Assembly: GCA_030653175.1 (NCBI GenBank)
Contig: JAURZV010000003.1
Span: 1-45,817, forward strand
Direction of reading: 5' to 3'
Source: Methylobacter sp.
Lineage (GTDB): Bacteria > Pseudomonadota > Gammaproteobacteria > Methylococcales > Methylomonadaceae
Length of the DNA stretch: 45,817 nt
The notes beneath the pieces were generated by a model, which saw nothing but the letters and a program-made list of their open reading frames with translations, was not told where the DNA came from and did not search any database. Both the position numbers and the translations under genes were made by a program. Shown piece after piece: positions 9,486 through 18,522 of the stretch. How positions within the stretch are numbered: the first letter of the stretch is position 1; every line of letters starts with the position of its first letter.

Positions 9486-9570
9486 GGCGAAAGGTTCAAG
9501 ACCAAGGGCAGAAGGCTAAAAACTAAAAGCTAAGATTTTTTCGCCTTTAGCCCTTAGCCTTTCGCCTGCC
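9486..9570. repeat. Inverted intergenic repeat between trkA and trkH
   Basis: GGCGAAAGG at the left pairs with CCTTTCGCC at the right, with further imperfect pairing (GGGC...GCCC, GCTAA...TTAGC). A similar sequence lies at 10968-11035. On the leftward transcript it would fold into a long hairpin between trkA and trkH and could moderate trkH expression. Confidence 0.6.
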
Positions 9571-9575
9571 CTTAA

Positions 9576-10937
9576 TTAAAGAGGCTGGAATTTTTTCTCG
9601 ATGTTTACGACCAATTTTTTATCCATCGCGAACATCACCACATGATCACCTTCTTCAAATACCGTCTCATGGTGAATCGAAATGACTTGCTGGTTGCGAA
9701 TCAGCGCCCCCATCACAATGCCTTCAGGGAAATTAATAGAATCCACCCGAAACCCGACGACGGAATTCAGATCGTTACTTTGGTGTGCAATAGCCTCGAT
9801 AGCCTCAGCGGTACCGCCGCATAGCGAACTGACTTGCGCCACGTCACCGCGGCGTACATGTTTTAAGATACTGCCGAGCGTCTCCTGATTGGGCAGCACT
9901 GCAACATCAATTCCTGTTCCAGGCAAAAGCTTGCTGTACGAAACATGGTTGAGCAAACAGATAGCCTTGCGCGCGCCCAAACTTTTTGCCAAAGAGGCGG
10001 AAACGATATTAACGCCGTCATTTTCAGTAATCGCACAAAACAAATCGGTACTATCGATAGACTCATCAAGCAACATCGCTTCATCGGCGCAATCGCCTAA
10101 AAGCACCACGGCATGATCAAGATCATTGGCTATCTTATGAGCGCGCCTGGGATCTTTTTCAATGATTTTTACTTGGTGGTCTTTTTCCAGCGCCAACGCT
10201 AAACGCTTGCCGACATGACCGCCACCGGCAATGATAATTCGTTTTAACGGAGCCTCCAGCTTGTTCAATTCCTTCAATACTCGACGTACCTCTTCACGAG
10301 GCGCCACAAAAAAAACTTCGTCGCCCGTTTCAATAACGGCCTCACCGTTTACTATCATCGGAATACCTTGCCGAAAAATAGCCGCCACGCGAATTTTACC
10401 GCCGACCAGGCGTTCTTTCAGGGTTTTGATTTTTTTGCCTGTTAAGGAACCGTCTGCCACCACTTTGACCGAAAAAAGGCGTACCAGCCCGTCAGCAAAA
10501 TCGGAAATATGCTGAACGCCGGGGAACTCGATTAAATTACGGATAGCCTCCATAACGATTTGTTCCGGGCTGATAACAATGTCCACCGGAATACCGTTCG
10601 GGCCGAACAATTGCGGGTTGTTCAGATAATCGACAGCACGCACCCGTGCAATCGTTTTCGGCCGGCTGTAAAGCGCATTGATGATCACACACGCCAGCAT
10701 ATTGGTCTCGTCGCTGTCGGTAACCGCGATAATCATATCGGCAGTCCGGGCTCCGGCCTGTTCGAGCACCCTCGGATGCGCCGCGTTACCGGCAACCGTG
10801 GCAATATCGAAACGCTCTTTTAATGCGTCAAGCAACTCCGTCCTGAAATCAACGACCACAATATCGTTCTCCTCGCTTGCCAGCGCCCCGGCAACCGATG
10901 AACCGGTAACACCGGCTCCAAGAATAAGTATTTTCAT
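9576..10937 (-). CDS. trkA: Trk potassium transport regulatory protein TrkA
   Basis: A 453-residue cytoplasmic NAD-binding subunit gating the TrkH channel, close to the 458 residues of E. coli TrkA. Two RCK modules are clear: the first starts MKILILGAGVTGSSVAGALA with the acidic strand end DIVVVD; the second starts near residue 234 (RIIIAGGGHVGKRLALALE, then VKIIEKDPRRA). Each is followed by a TrkA-C subdomain. The gene lies upstream of trkH in the same direction. Its upstream region holds an inverted repeat that may end the mtkAB transcript, so trkAH is probably a separate unit. Confidence 0.95.
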   Translation of the reverse strand: MKILILGAGVTGSSVAGALASEENDIVVVDFRTELLDALKERFDIATVAGNAAHPRVLEQAGARTADMIIAVTDSDETNMLACVIINALYSRPKTIARVRAVDYLNNPQLFGPNGIPVDIVISPEQIVMEAIRNLIEFPGVQHISDFADGLVRLFSVKVVADGSLTGKKIKTLKERLVGGKIRVAAIFRQGIPMIVNGEAVIETGDEVFFVAPREEVRRVLKELNKLEAPLKRIIIAGGGHVGKRLALALEKDHQVKIIEKDPRRAHKIANDLDHAVVLLGDCADEAMLLDESIDSTDLFCAITENDGVNIVSASLAKSLGARKAICLLNHVSYSKLLPGTGIDVAVLPNQETLGSILKHVRRGDVAQVSSLCGGTAEAIEAIAHQSNDLNSVVGFRVDSINFPEGIVMGALIRNQQVISIHHETVFEEGDHVVMFAMDKKLVVNIEKKFQPL

Positions 10938-10967
10938 TTACGCCCTATGGGTATTAAAAAAATAAAA

Positions 10968-11035
10968 GCAGGCAAAAGGCGAAAGACAAAAGGTGAAAAA
11001 ACCTTGTGCCCTTCGCCCTTCGCCTTTCGCCTTTT
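10968..11035 (-). terminator. Hairpin repeat downstream of mtkB, possible terminator
   Basis: AAAGGCGAAAG at 10976-10985 pairs with CTTTCGCCTTT at about 11023-11033. On the leftward strand it comes 13 bases after the mtkB stop and resembles the repeat between trkA and trkH. It is a plausible transcript end for mcl-mtkA-mtkB, but the T-run after the stem is poor, so it may be only a repeat. Confidence 0.4.
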
Positions 11036-11047
11036 TGTATCTTTCGC

Positions 11048-11935
11048 TTACATACCGGCCAACACTGCCGCCACCGTTTCGCCCATGGCCGCCGGTGTCG
11101 GGCAGATGGTGACTCCCAACTCTTTCAGTATAGCTACTTTTTCGGCGGCGCTTTCACCCGCCGATGAAATAATCGCACCGGCATGACCCATGCGTCGACC
11201 TTCCGGTGCAGTTAAACCGGCGATATAGGCGATTACCGGTTTACTCATGTGTTCTTTGGCGAAAATTCCGGCTTCAACTTCCTGTGGGCCGCCGATTTCA
11301 CCAATCATGACAACCACTTTGGTTTCCGGATCGGCTTCAAATTTTTCCAAAATATCACGGTGCGAACTGCCGTTGATGGGGTCGCCGCCAATACCGACAG
11401 AGGTTGAAATACCTATATTTAAGCGTTTCATCTGGTCTGCGGCTTCATAGCCCAGCGTGCCTGAACGACCGACGATGCCGACATTGCCCTGCATGTAAAT
11501 GTGTCCCGGCATAATACCCAACATGGCTCGACCCGGACTGATAGTACCCGCGCAGTTGGGACCGGTCAGTATCATTCTTTGATCTAACGGAAAACGACGC
11601 AGGAAATTTTTAACCGTCATCATGTCCTGGGTCGGAATACCGTCGGTAATCGCCACACAATATTTAATGCCCGCATCGGCGGCTTCCATGATCGAATCGG
11701 CGGCAAAGGCAGGAGGAACAAAAATAATGCTGGCTTCAGCTCCAACTTGGTGTACGGCTTCTTTTACGGTATTAAAAACCGGCAGGCCTAAATGGGTTTG
11801 GTCGCCTTTGCCGGGGGTGATGCCGCCGACTACGTTAGAACCATAATTAATCATGTCCTGAGCGTGAAAACTGCCGATTTTTCCGGTAAAGCCCTGAACA
11901 ATAATGCGTGTTGTTTCATCAATTAAAATAGCCAT
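11048..11935 (-). CDS. mtkB: Malate--CoA ligase (malate thiokinase) alpha subunit
   Basis: With MtkA it makes malyl-CoA from malate, CoA and ATP, the entry to the C4-cleavage half of the serine cycle. The 295-residue product has the succinyl-CoA synthetase alpha fold: CoA-binding Rossmann start ([19 protein letters not shown]), [20 protein letters not shown]-like [10 protein letters not shown], and the phospho-histidine region [12 protein letters not shown] near residue 255. The call of malate rather than succinate ligase rests on the neighbours mtkA and mcl. The start is preceded by GGGAG, which lies at the edge of the palindromic repeat that ends mtkA. The mtkA stop is 2 bases away, so translation is tightly coupled. 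Confidence 0.93.
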   Translation of the reverse strand: MAILIDETTRIIVQGFTGKIGSFHAQDMINYGSNVVGGITPGKGDQTHLGLPVFNTVKEAVHQVGAEASIIFVPPAFAADSIMEAADAGIKYCVAITDGIPTQDMMTVKNFLRRFPLDQRMILTGPNCAGTISPGRAMLGIMPGHIYMQGNVGIVGRSGTLGYEAADQMKRLNIGISTSVGIGGDPINGSSHRDILEKFEADPETKVVVMIGEIGGPQEVEAGIFAKEHMSKPVIAYIAGLTAPEGRRMGHAGAIISSAGESAAEKVAILKELGVTICPTPAAMGETVAAVLAGM

Positions 11936-11937
11936 TT

Positions 11938-13152
11938 TTATGCTCCCTGTAGGGGCGGCCGGCCGGTCGCCCCTACTACGTGTGTAACCGCTTCATTGCG
12001 CGCTTGCACCGCTTTTTCAGCCGCTTCGGCCAACGTTTCCGCGGTAATAATAGGCAAGCCGCTTGCTGCGATAATACGGCGGCCTTCTTCAACGTTAGTG
12101 CCTGACAATCTGACAATCAACGGTATTTTCATATCGATTTTCTTGACCGCTTCAACAACGCCCTCGGCAATCCAGTCGCAACGGTTGATACCGGCGAAAA
12201 TATTAACCAGCATGGCTTTTACGTTCTTATCGGCCAACACCAACCGAAAGGCTTTTTCGGTACGTTCCGCCGATGCGCCGCCGCCTACGTCGAGGAAGTT
12301 GGCAGGCTCGCCGCCGGCCAGTTTAATCATGTCCATGGTAGCCATCGCCAAACCCGCGCCGTTAATCATGCAGCCGATGTCCCCATCCAGGCCGACATAA
12401 CTCAAACCACGGTCGGCAGCCGCCATTTCTCTGGGATCTTCCTGGGTTTTATCGCGCAGTTCGGAAATTTTTTGCTGACGGAACAAGGCGTTGTCGTCAA
12501 AGCCCATTTTGGCGTCCAGCGCGACCAACTCATTACTACGGGTGACCACCAACGGATTGATTTCCAGCATGCCGGCATCAAGTTCACGCAGGGCGCGATA
12601 GCATCCCCTGATAGTTTTAACCGCATGACTCAACAGTTCAGGATCCAAACCCAATGCAAAGGCCATTTCACGCGCCTGATAGTCTTGCAGGCCCACTGCA
12701 GGTTCGATATAAATTTTGGTAATGGCATCGGGATTGTTTTCGGCCAGTTCCTCGATTTCCATGCCGCCTTGAGCGGAACCGACCATGACAATACGCTCTG
12801 AACTGCGGTCAACCAAAAAACAAAAATACAATTCCTTGGCGATATCGGTTCCGGCTTCGACATACAATCTGCCGCACACTTTACCTGCCGGGCCGGTTTG
12901 ATGAGTGACCAGTCTTTTGCCTAATAACGCTTCTGCCGCCGCTTCAACTTCATCGTGCGTTTTGCAGATTTTAATACCGCCCGCTTTACCGCGCGCACCG
13001 GAATGAATCTGTGCCTTTACCGCCCAAACATGTCCGCCGATGTCTCTGGCGCGTTGCACGGCTTCTTCCGGGCTGTAGGCCATACCGCCTTCGGCGATTT
13101 TAACGCCATAACCGCTTAAAATTTCTTTCGCCTGATACTCATGAATATCCAC
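11938..13152 (-). CDS. mtkA: Malate--CoA ligase (malate thiokinase) beta subunit
   Basis: The ATP-grasp subunit partner of MtkB. It starts with GTG at 13152 ([12 protein letters not shown]), five bases after AGGAG; this start matches the family N-terminus. Visible motifs: [14 protein letters not shown], the LEINPLVV and [14 protein letters not shown] segments of ATP-grasp, and the CoA-ligase loop [13 protein letters not shown] plus FLDVGGGAS. The length is 404 residues; known MtkA proteins are near 390. The extra tail ([13 protein letters not shown]) is encoded by a palindromic intergenic repeat at 11949-11976 that runs into the stop codon. Everything before about residue 390 looks intact, so the enzyme should work. 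It is part of the mcl-mtkA-mtkB operon. Confidence 0.94.
   Translation of the reverse strand: MDIHEYQAKEILSGYGVKIAEGGMAYSPEEAVQRARDIGGHVWAVKAQIHSGARGKAGGIKICKTHDEVEAAAEALLGKRLVTHQTGPAGKVCGRLYVEAGTDIAKELYFCFLVDRSSERIVMVGSAQGGMEIEELAENNPDAITKIYIEPAVGLQDYQAREMAFALGLDPELLSHAVKTIRGCYRALRELDAGMLEINPLVVTRSNELVALDAKMGFDDNALFRQQKISELRDKTQEDPREMAAADRGLSYVGLDGDIGCMINGAGLAMATMDMIKLAGGEPANFLDVGGGASAERTEKAFRLVLADKNVKAMLVNIFAGINRCDWIAEGVVEAVKKIDMKIPLIVRLSGTNVEEGRRIIAASGLPIITAETLAEAAEKAVQARNEAVTHVVGATGRPPLQGA
11949..11976. repeat. Palindromic repeat inside the 3' end of mtkA
   Basis: GTAGGGGCG...CGCCCCTAC, a near-perfect 28-base palindrome. It has the same outline as the repeats at 27503-27526 and 30807-30824. 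Here it is translated as the last residues of MtkA and abuts the mtkB ribosome binding site. Confidence 0.8.
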
Positions 13153-13175
13153 AGCATCTCCTATTTGTGTGTTGT

Positions 13176-13205
13176 GTAGGCCGGGTTAGCGTAGCGTAAC
13201 CCGAC
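13176..13205. repeat. Palindromic intergenic repeat between mcl and mtkA
   Basis: GTAGG...CGGGTTAGCG followed by CGTAACCCGAC: inverted arms around a short centre. Related copies lie at 14192-14215 and at the left window edge (1-19). On the leftward transcript it sits between the mcl stop and the mtkA ribosome binding site. Confidence 0.75.
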
Positions 13206-13210
13206 ATTTT

Positions 13211-14161
13211 CTATTGATTTTTTGCGGCGATAGCTTCGGCAGCTCTGACCACGTTATTCGCCATTTTTTCCGATGCTGCATCAATTAACCGACCGTCTAA
13301 TGCTGCTGCGCCTTTACCTTGCGCTGCCGCTTCTTTCAAAGCGACCAGAATGCGTTTTGCCTTATCAACTTCAGCCGCCGGGGGAGTGAATATTTCATTG
13401 GCTAATTCCACTTGTGACGGATGTATCGCCCATTTACCTTCACAACCTAAAGCCGCCGCTCGCCTTCCGGCCATTTTGTAACCTTCGGGATCTTTAATAT
13501 CGCCAAAAGGACCGTCAATAGGGCGCAAGCCGTAAGCTCGACACGCAACCGTCATCCGGCTGATCGCAAAATGCCATTGGTCGCCGGGATAATCAGCATT
13601 TAAACCGCCGATGTTCGTGGTTCTGGCACGGTTGCTTGCGGCGTAATCGGCCACACCGAAATGCAGAGCCTCAAGACGGCCCGACGCGCCATTGCGGGCA
13701 ATATCTTCAACATTAGCCATGCCCAACGCAGTTTCAATCAAGGCTTCAATGCCGATTTTGTTTTTCAGCCCCTGCTGCATTTCCAACTGGTTAAGCATGG
13801 CTTCAACCATATAAACATCAGCATAAATACCCACTTTAGGAATCAAAACCGTGTCCAGCTTTGCACCGCACTGCTCAACCAGATCCACCACGTCACGCAC
13901 CATGTACTGAGTGTCCAGACCGTTGATGCGCACTGAAACGGTTACGCCGTGTCCTTTCCAGTCCAGGTCATTAATCGCTTCAATAATGTTCTTTCTGGCT
14001 TGTAATTTGTCATCCGGGGCAACGGCATCCTCAAGATCCAGAAAAATAAAATCAGCGCCACTTCTCATCGCTTTTTCAAACATTTCAGGGCTAGAACCCG
14101 GAACGGCTAATTCACAGCGTTGAACTCGTTGAACTGACGCTGCATATAAAGTGTGGCTCAT
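13211..14161 (-). CDS. mcl: Malyl-CoA lyase
   Basis: Cleaves malyl-CoA to acetyl-CoA and glyoxylate, the last step of the serine cycle. The 316-residue product belongs to the CitE/HpcH family: FIFLDLEDAVAPDDK (metal/substrate acidic site, about 37-50), a conserved arginine in VSVRINGLDT, IPKVGIYADVYMVEAML, and the magnesium-binding glutamate in IGIEALIETALGMANV (about 138). The IHPSQVELANEIF segment near the end is also a family signature. The start at 14161 has AGGA eight bases upstream. It is first in the leftward operon mcl-mtkA-mtkB, and the 360-bp region upstream is shared with the divergent sga-hpr unit. Confidence 0.95.
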   Translation of the reverse strand: MSHTLYAASVQRVQRCELAVPGSSPEMFEKAMRSGADFIFLDLEDAVAPDDKLQARKNIIEAINDLDWKGHGVTVSVRINGLDTQYMVRDVVDLVEQCGAKLDTVLIPKVGIYADVYMVEAMLNQLEMQQGLKNKIGIEALIETALGMANVEDIARNGASGRLEALHFGVADYAASNRARTTNIGGLNADYPGDQWHFAISRMTVACRAYGLRPIDGPFGDIKDPEGYKMAGRRAAALGCEGKWAIHPSQVELANEIFTPPAAEVDKAKRILVALKEAAAQGKGAAALDGRLIDAASEKMANNVVRAAEAIAAKNQ

Positions 14162-14520
14162 TTGTGCTTTCCTAATTTCATTGTTGTAAATCCGATCAGG
14201 TTAGCGTAACCCGACATTTTGCGGCTACCGTGACCAGCGCGGGTACGCTAGGCAAACCCGAACTACGCAGCTTAAGCCGAACTTAAATTAACCGCACATT
14301 TTACTTCGAGAGGTCTCAAAGTCAATTTTTAAAGCTTCCGCTCCTGCTCACGCCCCTTACCTACATCCCTGTAGGCACCGCGTGTTTTTCGGCTCAAGCC
14401 CCAATCTACCCTTGCCGATTTTTAGCGGCTATGTCATTATTGCCCGTTTTTGGACGTTGGCTTTTTCAATGTCCAAGCTGCGTTAATCACTCAACTATTA
14501 CTTATTAAAGAGGCAATGCA
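14162..14520. promoter_or_regulatory. Divergent control region between mcl and sga (359 bp)
   Basis: It holds no gene. It must carry the start signals for the leftward mcl-mtkAB and rightward sga-hpr transcripts. Visible contents: a palindromic repeat (GGTTAGCGTAACCCGAC, about 14199-14215), a related arm with GGGTACGC and AACCCGAAC (14249-14272), and CTACATCCCTGTAG (14362-14375), a short dyad. I could not pick convincing -35/-10 boxes. The dyads are candidates for a serine-cycle regulator site, but repeats are an equally good explanation. Confidence 0.4.
14192..14215. repeat. Second copy of the GGTTAGCGTAACC repeat
   Basis: TCCGATCAGGTTAGCG and TAACCCGAC form an imperfect palindrome like that at 13176-13205. 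It lies just upstream of mcl. Confidence 0.65.
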
Positions 14521-15693
14521 ATGGCTGGTCGTAACCACCTATATATTCCGGGCCCTACCAATGTGCCAAATGAAATTCTGAACGCTATGCATGTCAACAT
14601 GGAAGACCATCGCTCTCCTGTGTTCCCGAAACTGCTGACACCTCTTTTACAAGATCTGAAAAAAATCTTTAAAACAGAAACCGGGCAAGCCTTTATTTTT
14701 CCTGCAACCGGCACCGCAGGCTGGGAAGTGGCGCTGACCAACACCTTAAATCCGGGTGACAAGGTTTTAATCTATCGATTCGGTCAATTCAGCCATTTAT
14801 GGGCTGAAATGGCAAAACGCCTGGGCTTCAATGTCGAAATTCATCAGGAAGTCTGGGGCAAAGGTATTCCTTTGGACAGAATGGAAACGCGTTTAAAAGA
14901 AGACACCAACCACGAAATCAAAGCCGTTTTGGCGACGCATAACGAAACCGCTACCGGCGTTACCAGCGATATCGGCGGTGTTCGTAAAGCACTGAACGCG
15001 GCAAATCACCCTGCACTGTTATTCGTTGACGGCGTCAGCTCTATTGCAAGCCTCGACTTTCGCATGGACGAATGGGGCGTTGACGGCGCAATCAGCGGCT
15101 CACAAAAAGGCTTTATGATGCCCGCCGGCGGTGCGTTTCTGGCATTCAGCCAAAAAGCATTAAAAGCCGTTGAAACTTCAACCTATCCGCGTTGTTTCCT
15201 GGACTTAAAAGACCAGATGAACACCAACAAAGACGGCTACACACCCTACACACCGGCGTTACCTATTCTATACGGCTTGCGCAAAGCGTTAGACCTGTTG
15301 CAGGAAGAAGGCCTGGAAAATGTTTTCGCGCGTCATCACCGCTTGGCAGAAGGCGTTCGTAAAGCCGTTGCCGCGTGGGGATTAACAACCTGCGCTCAAC
15401 CCGGTTTCGAATCGGACACAGTGACCGCGATTGTTGTCCCCGCAGACAAAGATGCCAGAGATGTGATCAGCACCGCTTTTAGCAAATACGACATTTCTTT
15501 AGGCGCCGGTTTATCCGAACTTGCCGGTAAAGCTTTCCGTATCGGCCACGTCGGCGATATGAACGACGTTTCCATGCTGGGCGCTATCGCAGGCGTTGAA
15601 ATGGCGATGCTGGACAATGGCTTTGATTTCAATCCGGGTGCCGGCGTTGCGGCGGCGATTGAATACTATCGTTCAACTGCAACACAACGATAA
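14521..15693 (+). CDS. sga: Serine--glyoxylate aminotransferase
   Basis: Moves the amino group of serine to glyoxylate, giving hydroxypyruvate and glycine, and so closes the glyoxylate arm of the serine cycle. The 390-residue PLP enzyme belongs to class V aminotransferases. It has the substrate start IPGPTNVP, the PATGTAGWEVALTN cofactor phosphate region (61-74), the PLP aspartate in LLFVDGVSSI (D170), and the Schiff-base lysine in SGSQKGFMMPAG (K196). AGAGG lies seven bases before the ATG. hpr follows 157 bases later on the same strand, separated by an inverted repeat, and probably shares the promoter. Confidence 0.95.
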   Translation: MAGRNHLYIPGPTNVPNEILNAMHVNMEDHRSPVFPKLLTPLLQDLKKIFKTETGQAFIFPATGTAGWEVALTNTLNPGDKVLIYRFGQFSHLWAEMAKRLGFNVEIHQEVWGKGIPLDRMETRLKEDTNHEIKAVLATHNETATGVTSDIGGVRKALNAANHPALLFVDGVSSIASLDFRMDEWGVDGAISGSQKGFMMPAGGAFLAFSQKALKAVETSTYPRCFLDLKDQMNTNKDGYTPYTPALPILYGLRKALDLLQEEGLENVFARHHRLAEGVRKAVAAWGLTTCAQPGFESDTVTAIVVPADKDARDVISTAFSKYDISLGAGLSELAGKAFRIGHVGDMNDVSMLGAIAGVEMAMLDNGFDFNPGAGVAAAIEYYRSTATQR

Positions 15694-15699
15694 AAAATA

Positions 15700-15787
15700 G
15701 AACGCTGATGACGCTGATAATTAAGATTAAATAAGATTTTTCTTGAATAATCCGCGTTCATCATATTCATCTGCGTCATCCGCGTTC
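15700..15787. repeat. Inverted repeat between sga and hpr
   Basis: GAACGCTGATGACGCTGAT at the left pairs with ATCTGCGTCATCCGCGTTC at the right, around an A+T-rich centre of about 50 bases. This is a REP/MITE-like intergenic element. On the transcript it would form a long hairpin and could set the sga:hpr ratio. Confidence 0.7.
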
Positions 15788-15850
15788 CATTACAAATTTA
15801 ACAAATGCTGAATCCTTAACTTAACGGCATTGCCCTTATGAGGATAACCC

Positions 15851-16822
15851 ATGAGCAAACCCAAAGTCTTTGTTACCCGCAAGTGGCCTGCCTCCGTCGA
15901 AGCAAAACTCAAAGCCCTTTACGACGTCACTTTAAACGAAGATGACCGGCCTTTAAGCGCAGACGAATTCAGATCCGCGCTGCAAAATTACGATGCCGTT
16001 TGTCCGACCGTTTGCGACTCATTCCCTGCCGACGTAATCAACGTCGAAAACAAACGCTGCAAAATTCTGGGCAACTTCGGCGTAGGCTACAACCATATCG
16101 ACATTAACGCCGCCAAGGCGCAAGGCTTGGTTGTGAGCAACACCCCCGGCGTATTGACGCACAGCACCGCCGATATTGCGATGACCTTGTTGCTGATGTC
16201 CGCACGTCGCGGCGCGGAAGGCGACCGTCTGGTTCGCGCCAAACAATGGCAAGGCTGGTGCCCGACGCACATGCTGAGCAGCGATGTAACCGGCGCAACC
16301 TTAGGCCTGATCGGCTTCGGCCGTATCGCACAAGCCATGGCGAAAAAAGCCCATCACGGCTTCGGCATGAAAATCGTCTATTTCAAACCCAGTCCGGCCG
16401 ACGAATATGTCACCGACGATCTTAACGCGACCCGTTGCGAGTCCATAGAAGACCTGCTGCAAGTAGCCGATTTTGTTTCGCTGCACTGCCCCGGCGGCGC
16501 CGCAACCCGGCATTTAATCAACGCCGACATGATCAACCTGATGAAACCGTCAGCGCACTTAATCAACACCGCCAGAGGCGATGTCGTCGACAGCGCCGCG
16601 CTGATAGCCGCGCTCAAAAACAAACGGATTGCCGGTGCCGGTCTTGATGTGTATGAAGGAGAGCCGAATGTACACGAAGGCTTCCTGACCCTGGATAATG
16701 TATCGCTACTGCCGCACTTGGGCAGCGCCACATTAGGGACACGTACCGCAATGGGCGAAAAGGTGTTAGCCAATCTGGCCGCATTCTTTGCCGGGGATCA
16801 TCTTCCTGATCGGGTTATTTGA
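15851..16822 (+). CDS. hpr: Hydroxypyruvate reductase (glycerate dehydrogenase)
   Basis: Reduces hydroxypyruvate to D-glycerate with NAD(P)H in the serine cycle. The 323-residue protein is a D-isomer-specific 2-hydroxyacid dehydrogenase. It has the cofactor loop LGLIGFGRIAQAMA (151-164) and the catalytic triad R242 (NTARGDVVD), E271 (DVYEGEP) and H289 (LLPHLGSAT), at the same spacing (29 and 18 residues) as in characterised glycerate dehydrogenases. GAGGATAA precedes the ATG. It is the second gene of sga-hpr. An 88-bp MITE-like inverted repeat begins 22 bases past the stop. Confidence 0.95.
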   Translation: MSKPKVFVTRKWPASVEAKLKALYDVTLNEDDRPLSADEFRSALQNYDAVCPTVCDSFPADVINVENKRCKILGNFGVGYNHIDINAAKAQGLVVSNTPGVLTHSTADIAMTLLLMSARRGAEGDRLVRAKQWQGWCPTHMLSSDVTGATLGLIGFGRIAQAMAKKAHHGFGMKIVYFKPSPADEYVTDDLNATRCESIEDLLQVADFVSLHCPGGAATRHLINADMINLMKPSAHLINTARGDVVDSAALIAALKNKRIAGAGLDVYEGEPNVHEGFLTLDNVSLLPHLGSATLGTRTAMGEKVLANLAAFFAGDHLPDRVI

Positions 16823-16844
16823 CAAACACCACTACGACTACAGT

Positions 16845-16932
16845 GTAGGGCGTGCCATGCGCGCCTTCTCCGTGACTTGGAATATTATCTACACTCAATC
16901 TTAACTGTTTTGGCGCACGCGGCACGCCCTAC
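16845..16932. repeat. MITE-like element with GTAGGGCGTGCC ends
   Basis: GTAGGGCGTGCC at the left end and GGCACGCCCTAC at the right end are perfect inverted arms, followed inward by a second imperfect pair (GCGCGCC / GGCGCAC). It is 88 bases long with an A+T-rich middle and no coding capacity. Confidence 0.8.
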
Positions 16933-17027
16933 GCTAAGTTCATTCCGGCGAATGACTGCCCAATTCTGACAAAATTGTAATCTTCCCGTCATGCTGCTGT
17001 TTGGAATGGACTGTTAACATTCCAAAC

Positions 17028-18446
17028 ATGCAACGACTCATCCATCTGACACTATTTACCCTGTTGAGCCTTTCGCTCACCGGGTGCGCTCGTTTTGAGA
17101 ATCATCCGCTGAATCCCGCCGACTCTGCGGCTCGCATCGAAGCGCGCACCCTGTCTAGTGCGGGACTGCGGAACTTTATCAATAGCGTGGTTGCAAACAA
17201 AACCGGATGGCCTTCCAAAGCCTGGGATATTGATCGGCTAACGCTGGCGGCGATTTATTACCATCCTGATCTTGCACTGGCTCGCGCCCAAGCTGAAACA
17301 ATGGATGCCGCCGCCACGACGGCAGCTCAACGACCCAATCCCAGCGTCAATATTTCTCCGACCTGGATAAGCAACCTGGCGACAGCGGCAGTTCCCTGGA
17401 TTGCGGCCAGTTACATCAGTATTCCCATCGAAACCGCAGGTAAACGTGATTTTCGCATAGCTAAAGCGGAGCATCTCACCGACGCGGCGCACTTGCGGGT
17501 AGCTGATGCGGCTTGGCTGGTACGCGGGCGGTTGCGTCTGACGATGCTGGAAGTCTATGCCGCACAGGAAGCAGAACGACTGCTTCAACAGCAACTCACT
17601 GTGCAACAGGCGATGGCCGAACGGCTGGAACAACAACTGACAGTGGGCGAAATCACCCGACCCGAAGTGACTCGATCGCATATTGCCTTAAACCAACTGA
17701 AACTGAACGCCAATGCGGCGCAAAAAAGAAGCGCCGAAAGCCGGGTGTTGCTGGCCGCTGCCATTGGCCTGCCGGTCGATGCGCTGACGGACATCGAACT
17801 CGATTTTGCGAATCTTTCCAGGCCTCCTGCATTAAACGGTATTCCAGTCCAAAACCTGAAAGAAACCGCGTTGCAGAAGCGTCCCGACGTATTGGCCGCG
17901 CTGGCGGATTACGATGCCGCTCAATCCGCTCTGCAACTGGAAATCGCCAACCAATATCCCAACATTCAGGCCAATCCCGGTTATACCTGGGAAACGGGTG
18001 AGCATCGCTGGGCTTTAGGCGCAACGGCGCTGTCTGTACCGATATTGCATCAAAACCAGGGGCCGATTGCCGAGGCCGAGGCCAGACGCCATGAGCTTGC
18101 TGTGCGTTTCGAGGCTTTGCAAATGCGTATTCTTGGCGATATTGATCGCGCCCATGCCGGCTTGGCGGCGGTACTCGCCAAGTGGCTGGCTGCCGAACAG
18201 CAAATGCACATTCAGCAGCAGAACCTGTATTCAGCTGAAGCCTTGTTCCAGGCCGGGGAAACCGACCGTCTGGCCCTGCTCGGCGCGCAACTGGAAAATG
18301 CTGTTGCCGAGCGCGCTCATTTGGATGTGTTGGTCGAGACCCAACAAGCGCTCAATGCACTGGAAGATACCTTGCGCTATCCCATTGCTTCCACACTCAC
18401 CGCGACATTAATTTCCGATTCCGCAATCAGGAAAACTCCCCAATGA
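17028..18446 (+). CDS. Outer-membrane efflux lipoprotein (TolC/CusC family)
   Basis: The outer-membrane channel of a tripartite efflux system. From the ATG at 17028 the protein has 472 residues and a lipoprotein signal (LTLFTLLSLSLTGC). The in-frame ATG at 17001 would put nine polar residues before it and is not favoured. The rest is the alpha-helical repeat of outer-membrane efflux proteins, with long amphipathic helices rich in A, Q and E (EAERLLQQQLTVQQAMAERL) and the repeat signature RPDVLAALADYDAAQSALQLE near residue 290. The adaptor and RND pump follow on the same strand, so the three form one unit. No substrate can be read from the channel itself. Confidence 0.88.
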   Translation: MQRLIHLTLFTLLSLSLTGCARFENHPLNPADSAARIEARTLSSAGLRNFINSVVANKTGWPSKAWDIDRLTLAAIYYHPDLALARAQAETMDAAATTAAQRPNPSVNISPTWISNLATAAVPWIAASYISIPIETAGKRDFRIAKAEHLTDAAHLRVADAAWLVRGRLRLTMLEVYAAQEAERLLQQQLTVQQAMAERLEQQLTVGEITRPEVTRSHIALNQLKLNANAAQKRSAESRVLLAAAIGLPVDALTDIELDFANLSRPPALNGIPVQNLKETALQKRPDVLAALADYDAAQSALQLEIANQYPNIQANPGYTWETGEHRWALGATALSVPILHQNQGPIAEAEARRHELAVRFEALQMRILGDIDRAHAGLAAVLAKWLAAEQQMHIQQQNLYSAEALFQAGETDRLALLGAQLENAVAERAHLDVLVETQQALNALEDTLRYPIASTLTATLISDSAIRKTPQ

Positions 18447-18522
18447 AACCGGTTATTCGGCCAAAAATGGCGGTATCAAATCTTCTGATTTTTAAACGAT
18501 TTTTTGTGGATTACCTGTATTA

